Source: Streptomyces fumanus (GTDB taxonomy: Bacteria > Actinomycetota > Actinomycetes > Streptomycetales > Streptomycetaceae). From it: a DNA stretch of 64,000 bases. The number at the start of each line of letters is the position of its first letter. Within the stretch, counting starts at the first letter, position 1. The DNA lies in NCBI RefSeq assembly GCF_014655295.1, contig NZ_BNBI01000005.1, positions 1 to 64,000 on the forward strand, in the 5' to 3' direction. Below the pieces are notes generated by a model. The model worked only from the letters and a program-made list of their open reading frames with translations, did not search any database and was not told the DNA's origin. Positions 8,229 through 17,144 of the stretch are shown in pieces. The translations under genes and the position numbers were made by a program.

Positions 8229-9151
8229 GCATCCGCGTCACCCACACCCACGGCGAGGACATCACGGTCACCGCGGGCAACGGCACGGAGATCCTGCGGT
8301 ACGTCTACCGCCCCGACCCCGACCCGTTCGAGTCCCGCAAGCCCTACGCCCACCCGGTGCGCACCCTCGCCGGGCGCACGGTCACCGGCTACCGGCCCAG
8401 CGACCACCGCTGGCACAAGGGCGTGCAGATGACGGCCAGTCATCTGTCCGGGCAGAACTTCTGGGGCGGCAACTCCTACGTGCCCGGCCGGGGTTACCTG
8501 CGGCTGCCCGAACGCGTCGGGTCCATGCGGCACGACGGGTTCGCCGCCCTGGACGTCCAGGACGGCCGGTTCGCCCTCACCGAGCACCTCACCTGGGTCG
8601 CGCACGAGGGCGCCGAGTGGGCCCGGGAGGAGCGCGGCCTGAGCGTCCACTCGGTCGACGCGGTGGCCGGCGCCTGGGCCCTGGACTGGTCGATCCGCCT
8701 GACCAACATCCGCGACGCGCCGCTGGTGTTCGGCTCCCCGACCACCGCGGGCCGGGAACTGGCCGGGTACACCGGGCTCCAGTGGCGCGGCCCCCGCGAC
8801 TTCACCGGCGGCACCGTCCTCGCCCCGGACACCGACGCGGGCGCCGGGGACCTGATGGGGCATCAGAGCCCGTGGCTGGCGTTCACCGCCGAGCACGACG
8901 AGACCGACGGACACTCCACCCTCGTCTTCGCGCACGCCCCCGAGAACCTCGACGGGAGCACCGCGATCCACCCTTCCCACTGGTTCGTCCGCGCCGAGCC
9001 CGTCCCCACCGTCGCCTTCTCCTGGGCGTTCTTCGAGGAGTTCACCCTGGAGCCGGGGGAGTCCTTCGCCTACCGGTACCGCCTGGTGATCGCCGACGGC
9101 GCCTGGGACCGCGACCGGGTCGCCGCCCACCTGGCGGGGCTGCCGTGGTGA
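8225..9151 (+). CDS. PmoA-like (DUF6807) family protein
   Basis: A 308-residue protein of the DUF6807 group, annotated PmoA because of weak similarity to a methane monooxygenase subunit. In practice the family sits in sugar-catabolism operons beside Gfo/Idh/MocA dehydrogenases. Conserved patches are YRPSDHRWHKGVQM near residue 60, the central FGSPTTAGRELAGYTGLQWR, and the C-terminal SHWFVRAEPVPTVAFSW. The start GTG 8225 overlaps the previous stop as GTGA. There is no membrane segment, so a real monooxygenase role is unlikely; a carbohydrate-binding or mutarotase-like beta fold is plausible. The biochemical function is unknown. Confidence 0.78.
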   Translation: MSIRVTHTHGEDITVTAGNGTEILRYVYRPDPDPFESRKPYAHPVRTLAGRTVTGYRPSDHRWHKGVQMTASHLSGQNFWGGNSYVPGRGYLRLPERVGSMRHDGFAALDVQDGRFALTEHLTWVAHEGAEWAREERGLSVHSVDAVAGAWALDWSIRLTNIRDAPLVFGSPTTAGRELAGYTGLQWRGPRDFTGGTVLAPDTDAGAGDLMGHQSPWLAFTAEHDETDGHSTLVFAHAPENLDGSTAIHPSHWFVRAEPVPTVAFSWAFFEEFTLEPGESFAYRYRLVIADGAWDRDRVAAHLAGLPW

Positions 9152-9888
9152 GGCCCGCCCTCCCGCACCCGCTGCCCGGCGCGGTGGGCCTGTCCCACCT
9201 CAGCGCCTACGGCTGGGAGGCCGCCGACGAGGTGTGCGGCGGCAGCCCCCATCTGCACCTGGTGTGCACGGAGGCGTACGTCGTCACCGGCGGCCGGGGC
9301 GCGGTGCAGACCCTCAGCCCCGATGGCTACCGGGACATCACACTGGAGCCCGGCTCCCTCGTCTGGTTCACACCGGGCACCGTGCACCGCATGGTGCCTC
9401 GCGGCGAACTGCGGGTGACGGTGCTGATGCAGAACACCGGTCTGCCGGAGGCCGGCGACGCCGTGTTCACCTTCCCGCCCGAGCTGCTCGCCGACCCCGG
9501 GGCGTACGCCGCCGCCGCGGCGCTGCCGCCGGGCATCGGGCCGGAGACGGAGGCCGCCGCCCGGCGCCGCCGGGACCTCGCCGTCGAGGGCTACCTGCCG
9601 CTGCGCGAGGCCCTGCTGGCCGGGGACGACGGCCCGCTCCGCCGGTTCCAGCGGGCCGCCGCGCGTCTGGTGCGCGACCAGGTGCCCGCCTGGCGGGAGC
9701 TGTGGCGGGCCGGTGCGCTCGCCGCCGCCGAACGCACCGGCGCCCAGCTCGACGCCCTGGCGGCCGGGGACTTCGCCCACCTCGACGCGGCCGGTGCCCA
9801 CCAGGCCGCCCCCACCCGGATCGGCGGCTACGGCATGTGCGGACGCCGGGACGAGTACACGCTGCCGGGCACGACGACCCCGCAGTGA
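9148..9888 (+). CDS. cupin-domain protein of the sugar operon
   Basis: A 246-residue protein with an N-terminal cupin barrel (about residues 10-115). The first motif is seen in SPHLHLVCTEAYVVTGGRG and the second in PGSLVWFTPGTVHRM, giving His and Glu metal ligands. The C-terminal 130 residues are helical and Arg/Ala-rich. Start GTG 9148 overlaps the previous stop as GTGA, so all three genes are coupled. Cupins beside such dehydrogenases are commonly sugar isomerases or sensors; I cannot choose. Confidence 0.78.
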   Translation: MRPALPHPLPGAVGLSHLSAYGWEAADEVCGGSPHLHLVCTEAYVVTGGRGAVQTLSPDGYRDITLEPGSLVWFTPGTVHRMVPRGELRVTVLMQNTGLPEAGDAVFTFPPELLADPGAYAAAAALPPGIGPETEAAARRRRDLAVEGYLPLREALLAGDDGPLRRFQRAAARLVRDQVPAWRELWRAGALAAAERTGAQLDALAAGDFAHLDAAGAHQAAPTRIGGYGMCGRRDEYTLPGTTTPQ

Positions 9889-10029
9889 CCCGCGTGACAA
9901 GTGTCCCGGGCGGAACGGAAGTTAACGGTGCATTAGGACGTGAGCGGTGTGGAAGACGATCTGCTCGCCCATCATCTTGTCATGAACCTGCGGCCCGACG
10001 GGCGGGTCGCGGCCTCATGGAGGTGTGGA

Positions 10030-10482
10030 ATGCACCGCAGACTCGCCACCGCTCTCACCGCCTCGTCCCTGGCCCTGGCCACGGTCGTCGGCGCCGCCTC
10101 GGCGGCCACAGCCGCCCCCGCCGACAAGCCCCAAGTGCTCGCGAGCTGGACCCAGACCAGCGCGTCCAGCTACAACGCGTGGGCCGCCGCCCGCGCCGAC
10201 CAGGGCGCCTGGTCCGCGTACGGCTTCGACTGGTCCACCGACTACTGCTCCACCTCCCCGGACAACCCGCTCGGCTTCCCCTTCAGCACCTCCTGCGCGC
10301 GGCACGACTTCGGCTACCGCAACTACAAGGCCGCAGGCGCCTTCGACGCCAACAAGTCCCGGCTGGACAGCGCCTTCTACGAGGACCTCAAGCGGGTGTG
10401 CGCCCGCTACACCGGTGCCACCAGGACCACCTGCGACGGCACCGCGTGGACGTACTACCAGGCGGTGCGGGCCTTCGGCTGA
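10030..10482 (+). CDS. secreted prokaryotic phospholipase A2
   Basis: A 150-residue secreted enzyme that cleaves the sn-2 ester of phospholipids in a calcium-dependent way. A signal peptide of 28 residues (MHRR, hydrophobic core, ATA/APADK cut) leaves exactly 122 mature residues, the length of S. violaceoruber PLA2. The catalytic His-Asp pair is in SCARHDFGYRNY (H92 and D93, mature 64 and 65), and the calcium-site Asp is D71 in STDYC (mature 43). Four mature cysteines fit two disulfides. The start ATG 10030 follows GGAGGTG. Its 3' end overlaps the converging PAP2 gene by 28 bases. Identification is nearly certain. Confidence 0.95.
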   Translation: MHRRLATALTASSLALATVVGAASAATAAPADKPQVLASWTQTSASSYNAWAAARADQGAWSAYGFDWSTDYCSTSPDNPLGFPFSTSCARHDFGYRNYKAAGAFDANKSRLDSAFYEDLKRVCARYTGATRTTCDGTAWTYYQAVRAFG

Positions 10483-11093
10483 CACCCGCCGCCCGGGGCC
10501 GCCGCCAGCGCGGCGGCGGCGCTCGCGAGGCCCAGCACGGCGCCCGCGGCCACGTCGCCCGGGTAGTGCACGCCGGTGTGCACCCGCGCGTAGCCGACCG
10601 CTCCCGCCAGCGCCCCGAGGGGTAGTGCCGCCGTCGGCAGCACCGTGCCGACGGCGGCGGCGAACGCCACCGCGGCCGCGGTGTGACCGGACGGGAACGA
10701 CGCCGAGGCCGGCATCGGCACCCGCCGGTCCACCGTGACCCGGGCCGCCTCCCGGTCCGGCCGGGACCGGCGCACCAGCCGCTTGCCCAGCAGGTTCGCC
10801 GAACCGGAGGCCAGCGCCAGCGCCGCCACCCCGAGGAACGCCGCCCGGCGCGGCCGGTCCCCGCCCAGCGCTAGGGCGGCGGCCACGCCCAGCGAGATCT
10901 TCGAGTGGTCGGCCGCGTGCGACAGCCCGCGCAGCGCCCGGTCCAGCGTGGGCGTGGGGGTGGCGGCCACCGCCGCGTACAGCGCCCCGTCCAGGGCCCG
11001 CAGATCCCGCAGCACGGCGGCCGGACCCCGGCGGCACCGTACGGGGGCCCCGGCGGCCCGGTGCGCCGTGTCGGCGCGGGTCGGTTCGGTCAT
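10455..11093 (-). CDS. PAP2-family membrane phosphatase
   Basis: A 212-residue membrane protein of the type 2 phosphatidic acid phosphatase family, which dephosphorylates lipid phosphates such as phosphatidic acid or undecaprenyl pyrophosphate. The three-part active site is visible: KRLVRRSRP, then FPSGHTAA, then ARVHTGVHYPGD with the catalytic His and the Asp. Several hydrophobic helices surround these motifs. The start is ATG 11093 (MTEPTRAD). It converges on and overlaps the phospholipase A2 gene, so the two phospholipid-acting enzymes share a 3' end. The real substrate is unproven. Confidence 0.87.
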   Translation of the reverse strand: MTEPTRADTAHRAAGAPVRCRRGPAAVLRDLRALDGALYAAVAATPTPTLDRALRGLSHAADHSKISLGVAAALALGGDRPRRAAFLGVAALALASGSANLLGKRLVRRSRPDREAARVTVDRRVPMPASASFPSGHTAAAVAFAAAVGTVLPTAALPLGALAGAVGYARVHTGVHYPGDVAAGAVLGLASAAAALAAAPGGGCQPKARTAW

Positions 11094-11482
11094 CGGCTCC
11101 TGCTCCACGGGACGGGTCGGCACCAGCCTCGCCGGTGTGCCGCGTCGGGGGCGCCCCGGTGGGGCCCGTTCGGGTGACCGGGGCCTGTCCGGCACGTCCC
11201 GTCGCCGGGACGGCGGCCGGCACGGTCCGCAGATGCCGGCCGCGGCGGCGCGGCGGCGGGTGTGCGGGTGTGCGGGGGAGTCAAGCCGGCGGGAGTCAAG
11301 GCGGCGCCGCCACCCGGGAGTTCCGTCGGCGACGGACCCGGGCGGCGGCGGAGTACGCCCCCAGCGACACCCCGTGACGGCGGAGCCGAAGGAATCAGCG
11401 AGCGGCGGCGGGGTCGAGGGGGTCAGCGGGCCCCGGCGGAATGCGCCCCCAGCGACACCCCGCGACAGCAGGGCCCAGCGGA
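11094..11482. other. intergenic region with copA 3'-end duplication
   Basis: These 389 bases between the PAP2 start and the copA stop contain no supported gene. They hold a second copy of the copA 3' end (11347-11410) and a smaller repeat GGGAGTCAAG at about 11277 and 11290. The PAP2 promoter must lie here. Confidence 0.6.
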
Positions 11483-11498
11483 TCAGTGGGCGGCGGCG
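11347..11498. repeat. 64-bp imperfect direct repeat covering the copA stop
   Basis: Copy A is 11347-11410 and copy B is 11435-11498; they are gap-free and match at about 52 of 64 positions, including the unbroken core GCGCCCCCAGCG-like block. Copy B contains the copA stop codon (11483-11485); copy A has a TGA in the matching place. Copy starts are 88 bases apart. Confidence 0.8.
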
Positions 11499-13744
11499 CG
11501 GAAGGAGCGCAGCCGCAGTGAGTTGCCGACCACGAAGACCGAGGAGAAGGCCATCGCCGCCCCCGCGATCATCGGGTTGAGCAGCCCGGCCGCGGCGAGC
11601 GGCAGCGCGGCCACGTTGTAGGCGAAGGCCCAGAACAGGTTGGACCGGATGGTGCCGAGGGTCCGGCGGGCCAGGCGGATCGCGTCGGCGGCGGCGCGCA
11701 GGTCCCCGCGGACCAGGGTCAGGTCCCCGGCCTCGATCGCGGCGTCCGTGCCGGTGCCCATGGCCAGCCCCAGGTCGGCCCGTGCCAGCGCGGCGGCGTC
11801 GTTGACCCCGTCGCCGACCATCGCGACGGTCCGGCCCTCGTCCTGGAGGCGCTCGACCACCTGGACCTTCTCCTCGGGCAGCACCTCGGCGATGACGTCC
11901 TCCGGCGCGATGCCGACCTCCCGGGCGACGGACTCGGCGACGGCCCGGTTGTCCCCGGTGAGCAGGACCGGCCGCAGCCCGAGGGCGCGCAGCCTGCCGA
12001 CCGCCTCCGCGCTGGTCTCCTTCACGGCGTCGGCGACCTCCAGCACCGCCCGTGCCGCACCGTCCCAGGCCACGATGATCGCGGTCCGCCCGGCGGCCTC
12101 CGCCCCGGCCCGCGCCCGGGCCAGTGCGGCCGGCAGCTCCATCGCCCACTCGGCGAGCAGCTTCTCCCGGCCGACCAGCACCGCGTGGCCCTCGACGACG
12201 CCCTGCACGCCGAGTCCGGGGACGTTGGCGAAGTCCTCGGGCACGGGCAGCGCGCCCAGCCTGGACCGCGCCCCGTCGGCGACGGCCCGGGCCACCGGGT
12301 GCTCCGAGGCGTGCTCCAGCGCTCCGGCCAGCCGCAGCACCTCGTCCTCCGTCACGCCCTCGGCGGGGTGCACGGCGAGCAGGGTCATCCGGCCGGTGGT
12401 GACGGTGCCGGTCTTGTCCAGGACGACGGTGTCCACCCGCCGGGTGGACTCCAGCACCTCGGGGCCCTTGATGAGGATGCCGAGCTGGGCGCCGCGCCCG
12501 GTGCCCACCATCAGCGCGGTCGGCGTGGCCAGGCCCAGGGCGCACGGGCAGGCGATGATCAGCACCGCGACGGCGGCGGTGAACGCGGCCGTCAGCCCCG
12601 CGCCGTTGCCCAGCCAGAAGCCGAGGGTGGCCAGCGCCAGAGCGATCACGACCGGCACGAACACCCCGGAGATCCGGTCGGCGAGCCGCTGGGCGGCGGC
12701 CTTGCCGTTCTGCGCGTCCTCCACCAGCCTCGCCATCCGGGCGAGCTGGGTGTCGGCGCCGACCCGGGTGGCCTCGACCACCAGCCGGCCGCCGACGTTG
12801 ACGGTGGCACCGGTGACCGTGTCGCCCACGGACACCTCCACCGGCACCGACTCGCCGGTGAGCATCGAGGCGTCCACGGCGGAGGTGCCCTCGACCACGG
12901 TGCCGTCGGTGGCGATCTTCTCGCCGGGACGCACCAGGAAGCGGTCGCCCGCCTTCAGGTCGCCGGCCGGGACGCGCTCCTCCCGGCCGTCGCGCAGCAC
13001 GGTGACGTCCTTGGCGCCCAGTTCCAGCAGCGCCTTCAGGGCGGCGCCGGCCTTCCGCTTGGAGCGGGCCTCGAAGTACCGCCCGGCCAGGATGAACGCG
13101 GTCACCCCGGCGGCGGCCTCCAGGTAGATGTTCCCGGCGCCGTCCGCGCGGGCGATGGTCAGCTCGAAGGGGTGGGTCATGCCCGGCCTCCCGGCGGTGC
13201 CGAGGAACAGGGCCCACAGCGACCACAGGAAGGCCGCCGAGGTGCCGACCGAGATCAGCGTGTCCATGGTCGCCGCGCCGTGCCGGGCGTTGGTGGCGGC
13301 GGCCCGGTGGAAGGGCCAGGCGGCGTACGTCACCACGGGCGCCGCCAGGGTCAGGGACAGCCACTGCCAGTACTCGAACTGGAGGGCGGGCACCATGGCC
13401 ATCGCGATCACCGGCACGGCCAGCGTCACGGCGGTGACCAGCCGCTGCCGCAGCGGGCGCAGGGCGTCGTCCGGGTCGGCCTCCGGTGTCCCGGCGTCCT
13501 TCCGGGCGGGCGGCTCGGGTTCCCGCGCGGTGTACCCGGTGGCCTCGACGGTGGCGATCAGGTCGCGCACCGAGATGTCACCGGCGTAGCTGACCTTGGC
13601 CTTCTCGGTCGCGTAGTTGACGGTGGCGGTGACGCCGTCCATCCGGTTGAGCTTCTTCTCGACGCGTGCCGCGCACGAGGCGCAGGTCATGCCGCCGATG
13701 GCCAGCTCTACCTCTGCCGTGGTGCCGGTCGTACGGGTGGTCAT
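11483..13744 (-). CDS. copA: copper-exporting P1B-type ATPase
   Basis: A 753-residue P-type ATPase that pumps cytosolic Cu(I) out of the cell. An N-terminal heavy-metal domain carries GMTCASC (C21, C24). Transmembrane helices contain the CPC metal site (C399-P400-C401), followed by the phosphorylated Asp in DKTGT (D443), the SEHPVARA nucleotide-binding loop, and GDGVNDA. Length and order are normal for CopA. Start ATG 13744 follows CAGGAG. copZ lies 74 bases upstream on the same strand, and CsoR-type boxes lie upstream of copZ, so copper-induced co-expression is expected. Its 3' end is duplicated downstream. Confidence 0.95.
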   Translation of the reverse strand: MTTRTTGTTAEVELAIGGMTCASCAARVEKKLNRMDGVTATVNYATEKAKVSYAGDISVRDLIATVEATGYTAREPEPPARKDAGTPEADPDDALRPLRQRLVTAVTLAVPVIAMAMVPALQFEYWQWLSLTLAAPVVTYAAWPFHRAAATNARHGAATMDTLISVGTSAAFLWSLWALFLGTAGRPGMTHPFELTIARADGAGNIYLEAAAGVTAFILAGRYFEARSKRKAGAALKALLELGAKDVTVLRDGREERVPAGDLKAGDRFLVRPGEKIATDGTVVEGTSAVDASMLTGESVPVEVSVGDTVTGATVNVGGRLVVEATRVGADTQLARMARLVEDAQNGKAAAQRLADRISGVFVPVVIALALATLGFWLGNGAGLTAAFTAAVAVLIIACPCALGLATPTALMVGTGRGAQLGILIKGPEVLESTRRVDTVVLDKTGTVTTGRMTLLAVHPAEGVTEDEVLRLAGALEHASEHPVARAVADGARSRLGALPVPEDFANVPGLGVQGVVEGHAVLVGREKLLAEWAMELPAALARARAGAEAAGRTAIIVAWDGAARAVLEVADAVKETSAEAVGRLRALGLRPVLLTGDNRAVAESVAREVGIAPEDVIAEVLPEEKVQVVERLQDEGRTVAMVGDGVNDAAALARADLGLAMGTGTDAAIEAGDLTLVRGDLRAAADAIRLARRTLGTIRSNLFWAFAYNVAALPLAAAGLLNPMIAGAAMAFSSVFVVGNSLRLRSFRAAAH

Positions 13745-13818
13745 GGGTGCTCCTGGGAGGAGGTGGCCGGCCGGGGCCCGGGGCTCGGGCCCCGGCCGGA
13801 CGGGGGCGTGCGGGTGGC

Positions 13819-14097
13819 TCAGACGCGACCGGTCAGCTCGTAACCGGCCTCGTCGACGACCTCGGCGATCAGCGCGTCGTCCGGCTCACGGGTGCCGGTG
13901 ACGGTGACCCGCCCGGCCTCCAGGTCGACCGCGACGCCCGTGACACCGTCCAGGCCGCCGATGGCCTTGGTGAGCGTGTCGCGGCAGTGGCCGCAGGTCA
14001 TCCCGGAGACGGCGTACGTGGTGGAGACGCCGACGGCGGTGGCGGTGGCGGTGCCGGTCGAGCAGTGGCCGTCGGGGGAGCAGCAGGACGAAGACAT
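13819..14097 (-). CDS. copZ: copper chaperone CopZ with Cys-rich N-terminus
   Basis: A 92-residue HMA-domain copper chaperone that would deliver Cu(I) to CopA. The metal site is SGMTCGHC (C35, C38). Ahead of the domain is an extra Cys/His segment, [13 protein letters not shown], which adds three cysteines and a histidine and may bind more metal. Start ATG 14097 follows GGAGG. It is first in the copZ-copA unit and is controlled by the box cluster just upstream. Confidence 0.92.
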   Translation of the reverse strand: MSSSCCSPDGHCSTGTATATAVGVSTTYAVSGMTCGHCRDTLTKAIGGLDGVTGVAVDLEAGRVTVTGTREPDDALIAEVVDEAGYELTGRV

Positions 14098-14134
14098 GGG
14101 TCCTCCGGTCGAGTGGGATGGCGATAGTCTCTTG

Positions 14135-14151
14135 CCCCTACCCGGTAGGGG
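14135..14151. promoter_or_regulatory. CsoR-type copper operator, box 1
   Basis: CCCCTACCCGGTAGGGG is a perfect 17-base inverted repeat, 38 bases upstream of the copZ start. It resembles boxes bound by CsoR, the copper-sensing repressor of actinobacteria. Confidence 0.75.
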
Positions 14152-14177
14152 TATAGGCGGTGGGCCGAAGTCATGTA

Positions 14178-14192
14178 TACCCCCAGGGGGTA
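14178..14192. promoter_or_regulatory. CsoR-type copper operator, box 2
   Basis: TACCCCCAGGGGGTA is a perfect 15-base palindrome around a central A, in the middle of the copZ / secreted-protein gap. Confidence 0.75.
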
Positions 14193-14223
14193 CGGGAAGC
14201 AAGGCGTCGAGTCGCTTGACTTG

Positions 14224-14240
14224 ATACCCCCTAGGGGTAT
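14224..14240. promoter_or_regulatory. CsoR-type copper operator, box 3
   Basis: ATACCCCCTAGGGGTAT has perfect 7-bp arms around CTA and lies 64 bases before the divergent His-rich protein. It is nearest to the plus-strand promoter. Confidence 0.78.
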
Positions 14241-14303
14241 GGTGAGCTGCATGGAGGACCCCGGCGCCGAACCGCCGGCCCCGCACCCGAGGAGACGACC
14301 GCC

Positions 14304-15263
14304 ATGAACACCGCACTGAGGATCACCGCCTTCACCGCCGCGCTGGCTGCGACGTTCGGCACCGCCTACGGTGTCGGCCAGGGCCTCGGCCCGGTCGTCG
14401 AGGACAGCGCCCCCGCCGCCCACGGCACGCACGGCGGCCCCTCCCCGGCCCCGGAGGGCGGCGACGGACACGCCGGGCACCAGGGCGCGGACACCGCCCC
14501 GGCCGGCGGACTCCAGGTCTCCGAGAACGGCTACACCCTGGACCTGGCCACCCCGCGCGTCCGGGCCGGCGAGCGCACCGAACTGCGCTTCACCATCCGC
14601 GACGACCGCGGCCGCGCCGTCACCGCGTACCGGCGCGAGCACGACAAGGACCTGCACCTCATCGTCGCCTCACGCGACCTGGTCACCTACCGCCACCTGC
14701 ACCCGGTGCTCGGCGCCGACGGCACCTGGCGCAGCCCCGTCGACCTGCCCCGCGCGGGCGGCTACCGCGTCTTCGCCGACTTCACCCCGGCGGCCGAGGG
14801 CGCCGAGAACCTCACGCTCGGCGCGGACCTCGCCGCCTCGGGTCCGTACCGGGCCCAGCCGCTGCCGGCCCCCCGCGCCACCGCCGAGGTCGACGGCTAC
14901 CAGGTCGAGCTGACCGGCACCCTGCGCCCGGGCCGGGCGAGCGAACTGCGGCTGACGGTGCACCGCGACGGCAAGCCCGTGGCCGACCTCCAGCCCTACC
15001 TCGGCGCCTACGGCCACCTCGTCGCCCTGCGCTCCGGCGACCTCGCCTACCTGCACGTCCACCCGAACGGCGAGCCCGGCGACGGCACCACGAAGCCCGG
15101 CCCGGCCGTCTCCTTCACCGCCACCGCGCCCAGCGCCGGCACGTACCGCCTCTTCCTGGACTTCCGGCACGAGGGCAAGGTCCGCACCGCGGCGTTCACC
15201 GTCCGCACCGGCGCGCAGTCCCCGGCGCACACCGAGGAGGCCGGGGGCGGCCACGGACACTGA
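14304..15263 (+). CDS. His-rich secreted copper-associated protein
   Basis: A 319-residue exported protein with an N-terminal signal or anchor segment (about residues 7-30, no lipobox Cys) and a His/Gly-rich linker (HGTHGGPSP, GHAGHQG). Two immunoglobulin-like beta domains follow, each with paired histidines: DLHLIVASRDLVTYRHLHP near residue 118 and YGHLVALRSGDLAYLHVHP near 245, and a final GGGHGH. The repeated HLHP/HVHP motifs suggest two duplicated metal sites. It is divergent from copZ-copA across three CsoR-type boxes, so it probably handles copper outside the membrane. Function is inferred from context and histidine content. Confidence 0.8.
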   Translation: MNTALRITAFTAALAATFGTAYGVGQGLGPVVEDSAPAAHGTHGGPSPAPEGGDGHAGHQGADTAPAGGLQVSENGYTLDLATPRVRAGERTELRFTIRDDRGRAVTAYRREHDKDLHLIVASRDLVTYRHLHPVLGADGTWRSPVDLPRAGGYRVFADFTPAAEGAENLTLGADLAASGPYRAQPLPAPRATAEVDGYQVELTGTLRPGRASELRLTVHRDGKPVADLQPYLGAYGHLVALRSGDLAYLHVHPNGEPGDGTTKPGPAVSFTATAPSAGTYRLFLDFRHEGKVRTAAFTVRTGAQSPAHTEEAGGGHGH

Positions 15264-15290
15264 CACCGGGCCGGGGCGAGCGCCTCGGAC

Positions 15291-15344
15291 GGTGACCACC
15301 ACGAGCCTGGATCAGACGGTGACCACCACGAGCCTGGATCAGAC
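15291..15344. repeat. 27-bp perfect tandem repeat over the DeoR stop
   Basis: Two exact copies (15291-15317 and 15318-15344) are followed by a 10-base partial third copy. The second copy contains the regulator's stop codon at 15339-15341; the first copy repeats the same last codons and stop beyond it. Confidence 0.92.
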
Positions 15345-16118
15345 GGTGACCACCCTGACCCCGGCCTCCTCCAGCCGCCGTACCTCCTCCGGGTCCGCCG
15401 CCGTGTCCGTCACCAGCGTGTCCACCGCCCCGGCCGGGCAGATCCGGGCGAACGCGCGGCGGCCCAGCTTGGTGGAGTCCGCGGCCACCACCACCCGCTC
15501 GGCCCGCTCGCACAGCAGCCGGTTGACCGCGGCCTCCGCCTCGTCGTGGGCCGCGGCCCCGTGCGTGGCGTCGAGGCCCACCACGCCCAGCACCGCCACA
15601 TCGAGCGTGATCTGACCCAGCACCCCGTCCGCGAGCGGCCCGACCAGCTCATAGGACTGCGGCCGGGCCACCCCGCCGGTCAGCACGATCTTGAACTGGG
15701 GGCGGACCGCCAGCTCGTTGGCGATGTTCAGCGCGTTGGTGACCACGGTCAGCGCGGGCGTACCGGAGGCCAGATCGGCGCGCACGGCCAGCGCCCGGGC
15801 CACCTCCGTGGTGGTCGTGCCGCCGGTCAGCCCCACCGCCTCGCCGGGCGCCACCAGAGCGGCCACCGCCCGCGCGACGCGCTGCTTCTCGGTGGCCCGC
15901 CGCGCCGTCTTGTACCGGAGCGGCAGTTCGTAGGAGACCCCGTGGACGACCGCGCCGCCGCGCGTGCGCACCAGCATCTGCTGCTCGGCGAGCCCGTCGA
16001 AGTCCCGGCGGATCGTCGCGGCCGACACCCCCAGCTCGGCCGCCGCCTCCTCGACCTCCAGCCTGCCGCGGTCCACGAGCAGCTCCAGCAGCGCCTTCCA
16101 GCGGGCGTCGCGCGACAT
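15339..16118 (-). CDS. DeoR-family regulator of the amino-sugar module
   Basis: A 259-residue repressor of the DeoR/GlpR family. The N-terminal helix-turn-helix includes ELGVSAATIRRDFDGLAEQQ; the C-terminal sugar-phosphate sensor has GLTGGTTTTEVARAL, DVAVLGVVGLDA and the late VVAADSTKLGRRAF. Start ATG 16118 follows GGAGGG. It is divergent from the SIS isomerase and aldolase genes, which it probably represses until a sugar phosphate accumulates. The gap holds GCTTGTTCGTGCTCGAAAGC (about 16168-16187), a loose inverted repeat that could be its operator. Confidence 0.88.
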   Translation of the reverse strand: MSRDARWKALLELLVDRGRLEVEEAAAELGVSAATIRRDFDGLAEQQMLVRTRGGAVVHGVSYELPLRYKTARRATEKQRVARAVAALVAPGEAVGLTGGTTTTEVARALAVRADLASGTPALTVVTNALNIANELAVRPQFKIVLTGGVARPQSYELVGPLADGVLGQITLDVAVLGVVGLDATHGAAAHDEAEAAVNRLLCERAERVVVAADSTKLGRRAFARICPAGAVDTLVTDTAADPEEVRRLEEAGVRVVTV

Positions 16119-16243
16119 GCGCCCTCCGTCGTCTCGGTCCTGCGGCGACCCTAACCCACGTACTTCCCCCCGCAAGATGCTTGTTCGTGCTCGAAAGCGC
16201 GCGGTACCTTGCAAGAACAGTCACCGCTGGGGAGGGTGCGCCC

Positions 16244-17125
16244 ATGACGCATGTCGAGGACGAACTGCGCGGCCAGCCGGAGTGCTGGGCACGGGCCGCG
16301 GCGGAGGCGGAACGGTACGGCGGCGCGTTGCCGCGGCCGGGGGAGCGGGTGGCGATCGTCGGCTGCGGCACCTCGTACTTCATGGCCCGGTCGGCCGCCG
16401 CGCTGCGCGAGGACGCCGGTCACGGCGAGACGGACGCCTTCCCCGCCTCCGAGTTCCCCTACCGGCGCGCCTACGACCGGGTGGTCGCCCTCACCCGCTC
16501 CGGCACCACCACCGAAGTACTGGACCTGCTCGGCCGGGTGCGGGGCCGCACCCGCACCACCGCGATCTCCGCCGACCCGGACAGCCCCGTGACGGACGCC
16601 GCCGACGAGGTGATCGTGCTGGACTACGCCGACGAACGCGCCGTCGTGCAGACCCGGTTCGCCACCACCGCGCTCACCCTGCTGCGCGCCCACGCCGGCC
16701 GGCACACCGACGCGGCCGTCGCCGACGCCCGCACCGCGCTCGCCGACGACCTGCCCGAACGGCTCGCCGACCGCACCCAGTTCACCTTCCTCGGCCGGGG
16801 CTGGACGGTCGGGCTGGCCGACGAGGCCGCGCTGAAGATGCGCGAGGCGTCCCTGTCCTGGGCCGAGTCCTACCCGGCGATGGAGTACCGGCACGGTCCC
16901 GTCAGCGTCACCACCCGCACCACCGTGACCTGGATGTTCGGCGCACCGCCGAAGGGACTGGCCGAACAGGTCGGCAGGACGGGCGGGCTGTGGATCGCGG
17001 GCGGACTCGACCCGCTCGCCGAACTGGTCCGCGCCCAGCGGCTCGCCGTCGCCGTCGCCGCCGCCCGGGGCCTCGACCCGGACCGGCCCCGCCACCTCAC
17101 CCGCTCGGTGATCCTCGCCCCCTGA
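16244..17125 (+). CDS. SIS-domain sugar isomerase (AgaS/GlmS-like)
   Basis: A 293-residue protein with two SIS domains, the fold of GlmS isomerase and AgaS. Domain 1 has IVGCGTSYFMARSAA and the phosphosugar-loop LTRSGTTTEVLDLL; domain 2 has FLGRGWTVGLADEAALKMRE and AESYPAMEYRHGPVS. There is no glutaminase domain, so it is not full GlmS; a ketose/aldose-6-phosphate isomerase or amino-sugar deaminase is likely. Start ATG 16244 follows GGAGGG. A class II aldolase begins 20 bases after its stop. Together they would convert an amino-sugar phosphate to a ketose phosphate and cleave it. Confidence 0.85.
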   Translation: MTHVEDELRGQPECWARAAAEAERYGGALPRPGERVAIVGCGTSYFMARSAAALREDAGHGETDAFPASEFPYRRAYDRVVALTRSGTTTEVLDLLGRVRGRTRTTAISADPDSPVTDAADEVIVLDYADERAVVQTRFATTALTLLRAHAGRHTDAAVADARTALADDLPERLADRTQFTFLGRGWTVGLADEAALKMREASLSWAESYPAMEYRHGPVSVTTRTTVTWMFGAPPKGLAEQVGRTGGLWIAGGLDPLAELVRAQRLAVAVAAARGLDPDRPRHLTRSVILAP

Positions 17126-17144
17126 CGCCCGGGAAAGGACGAGC

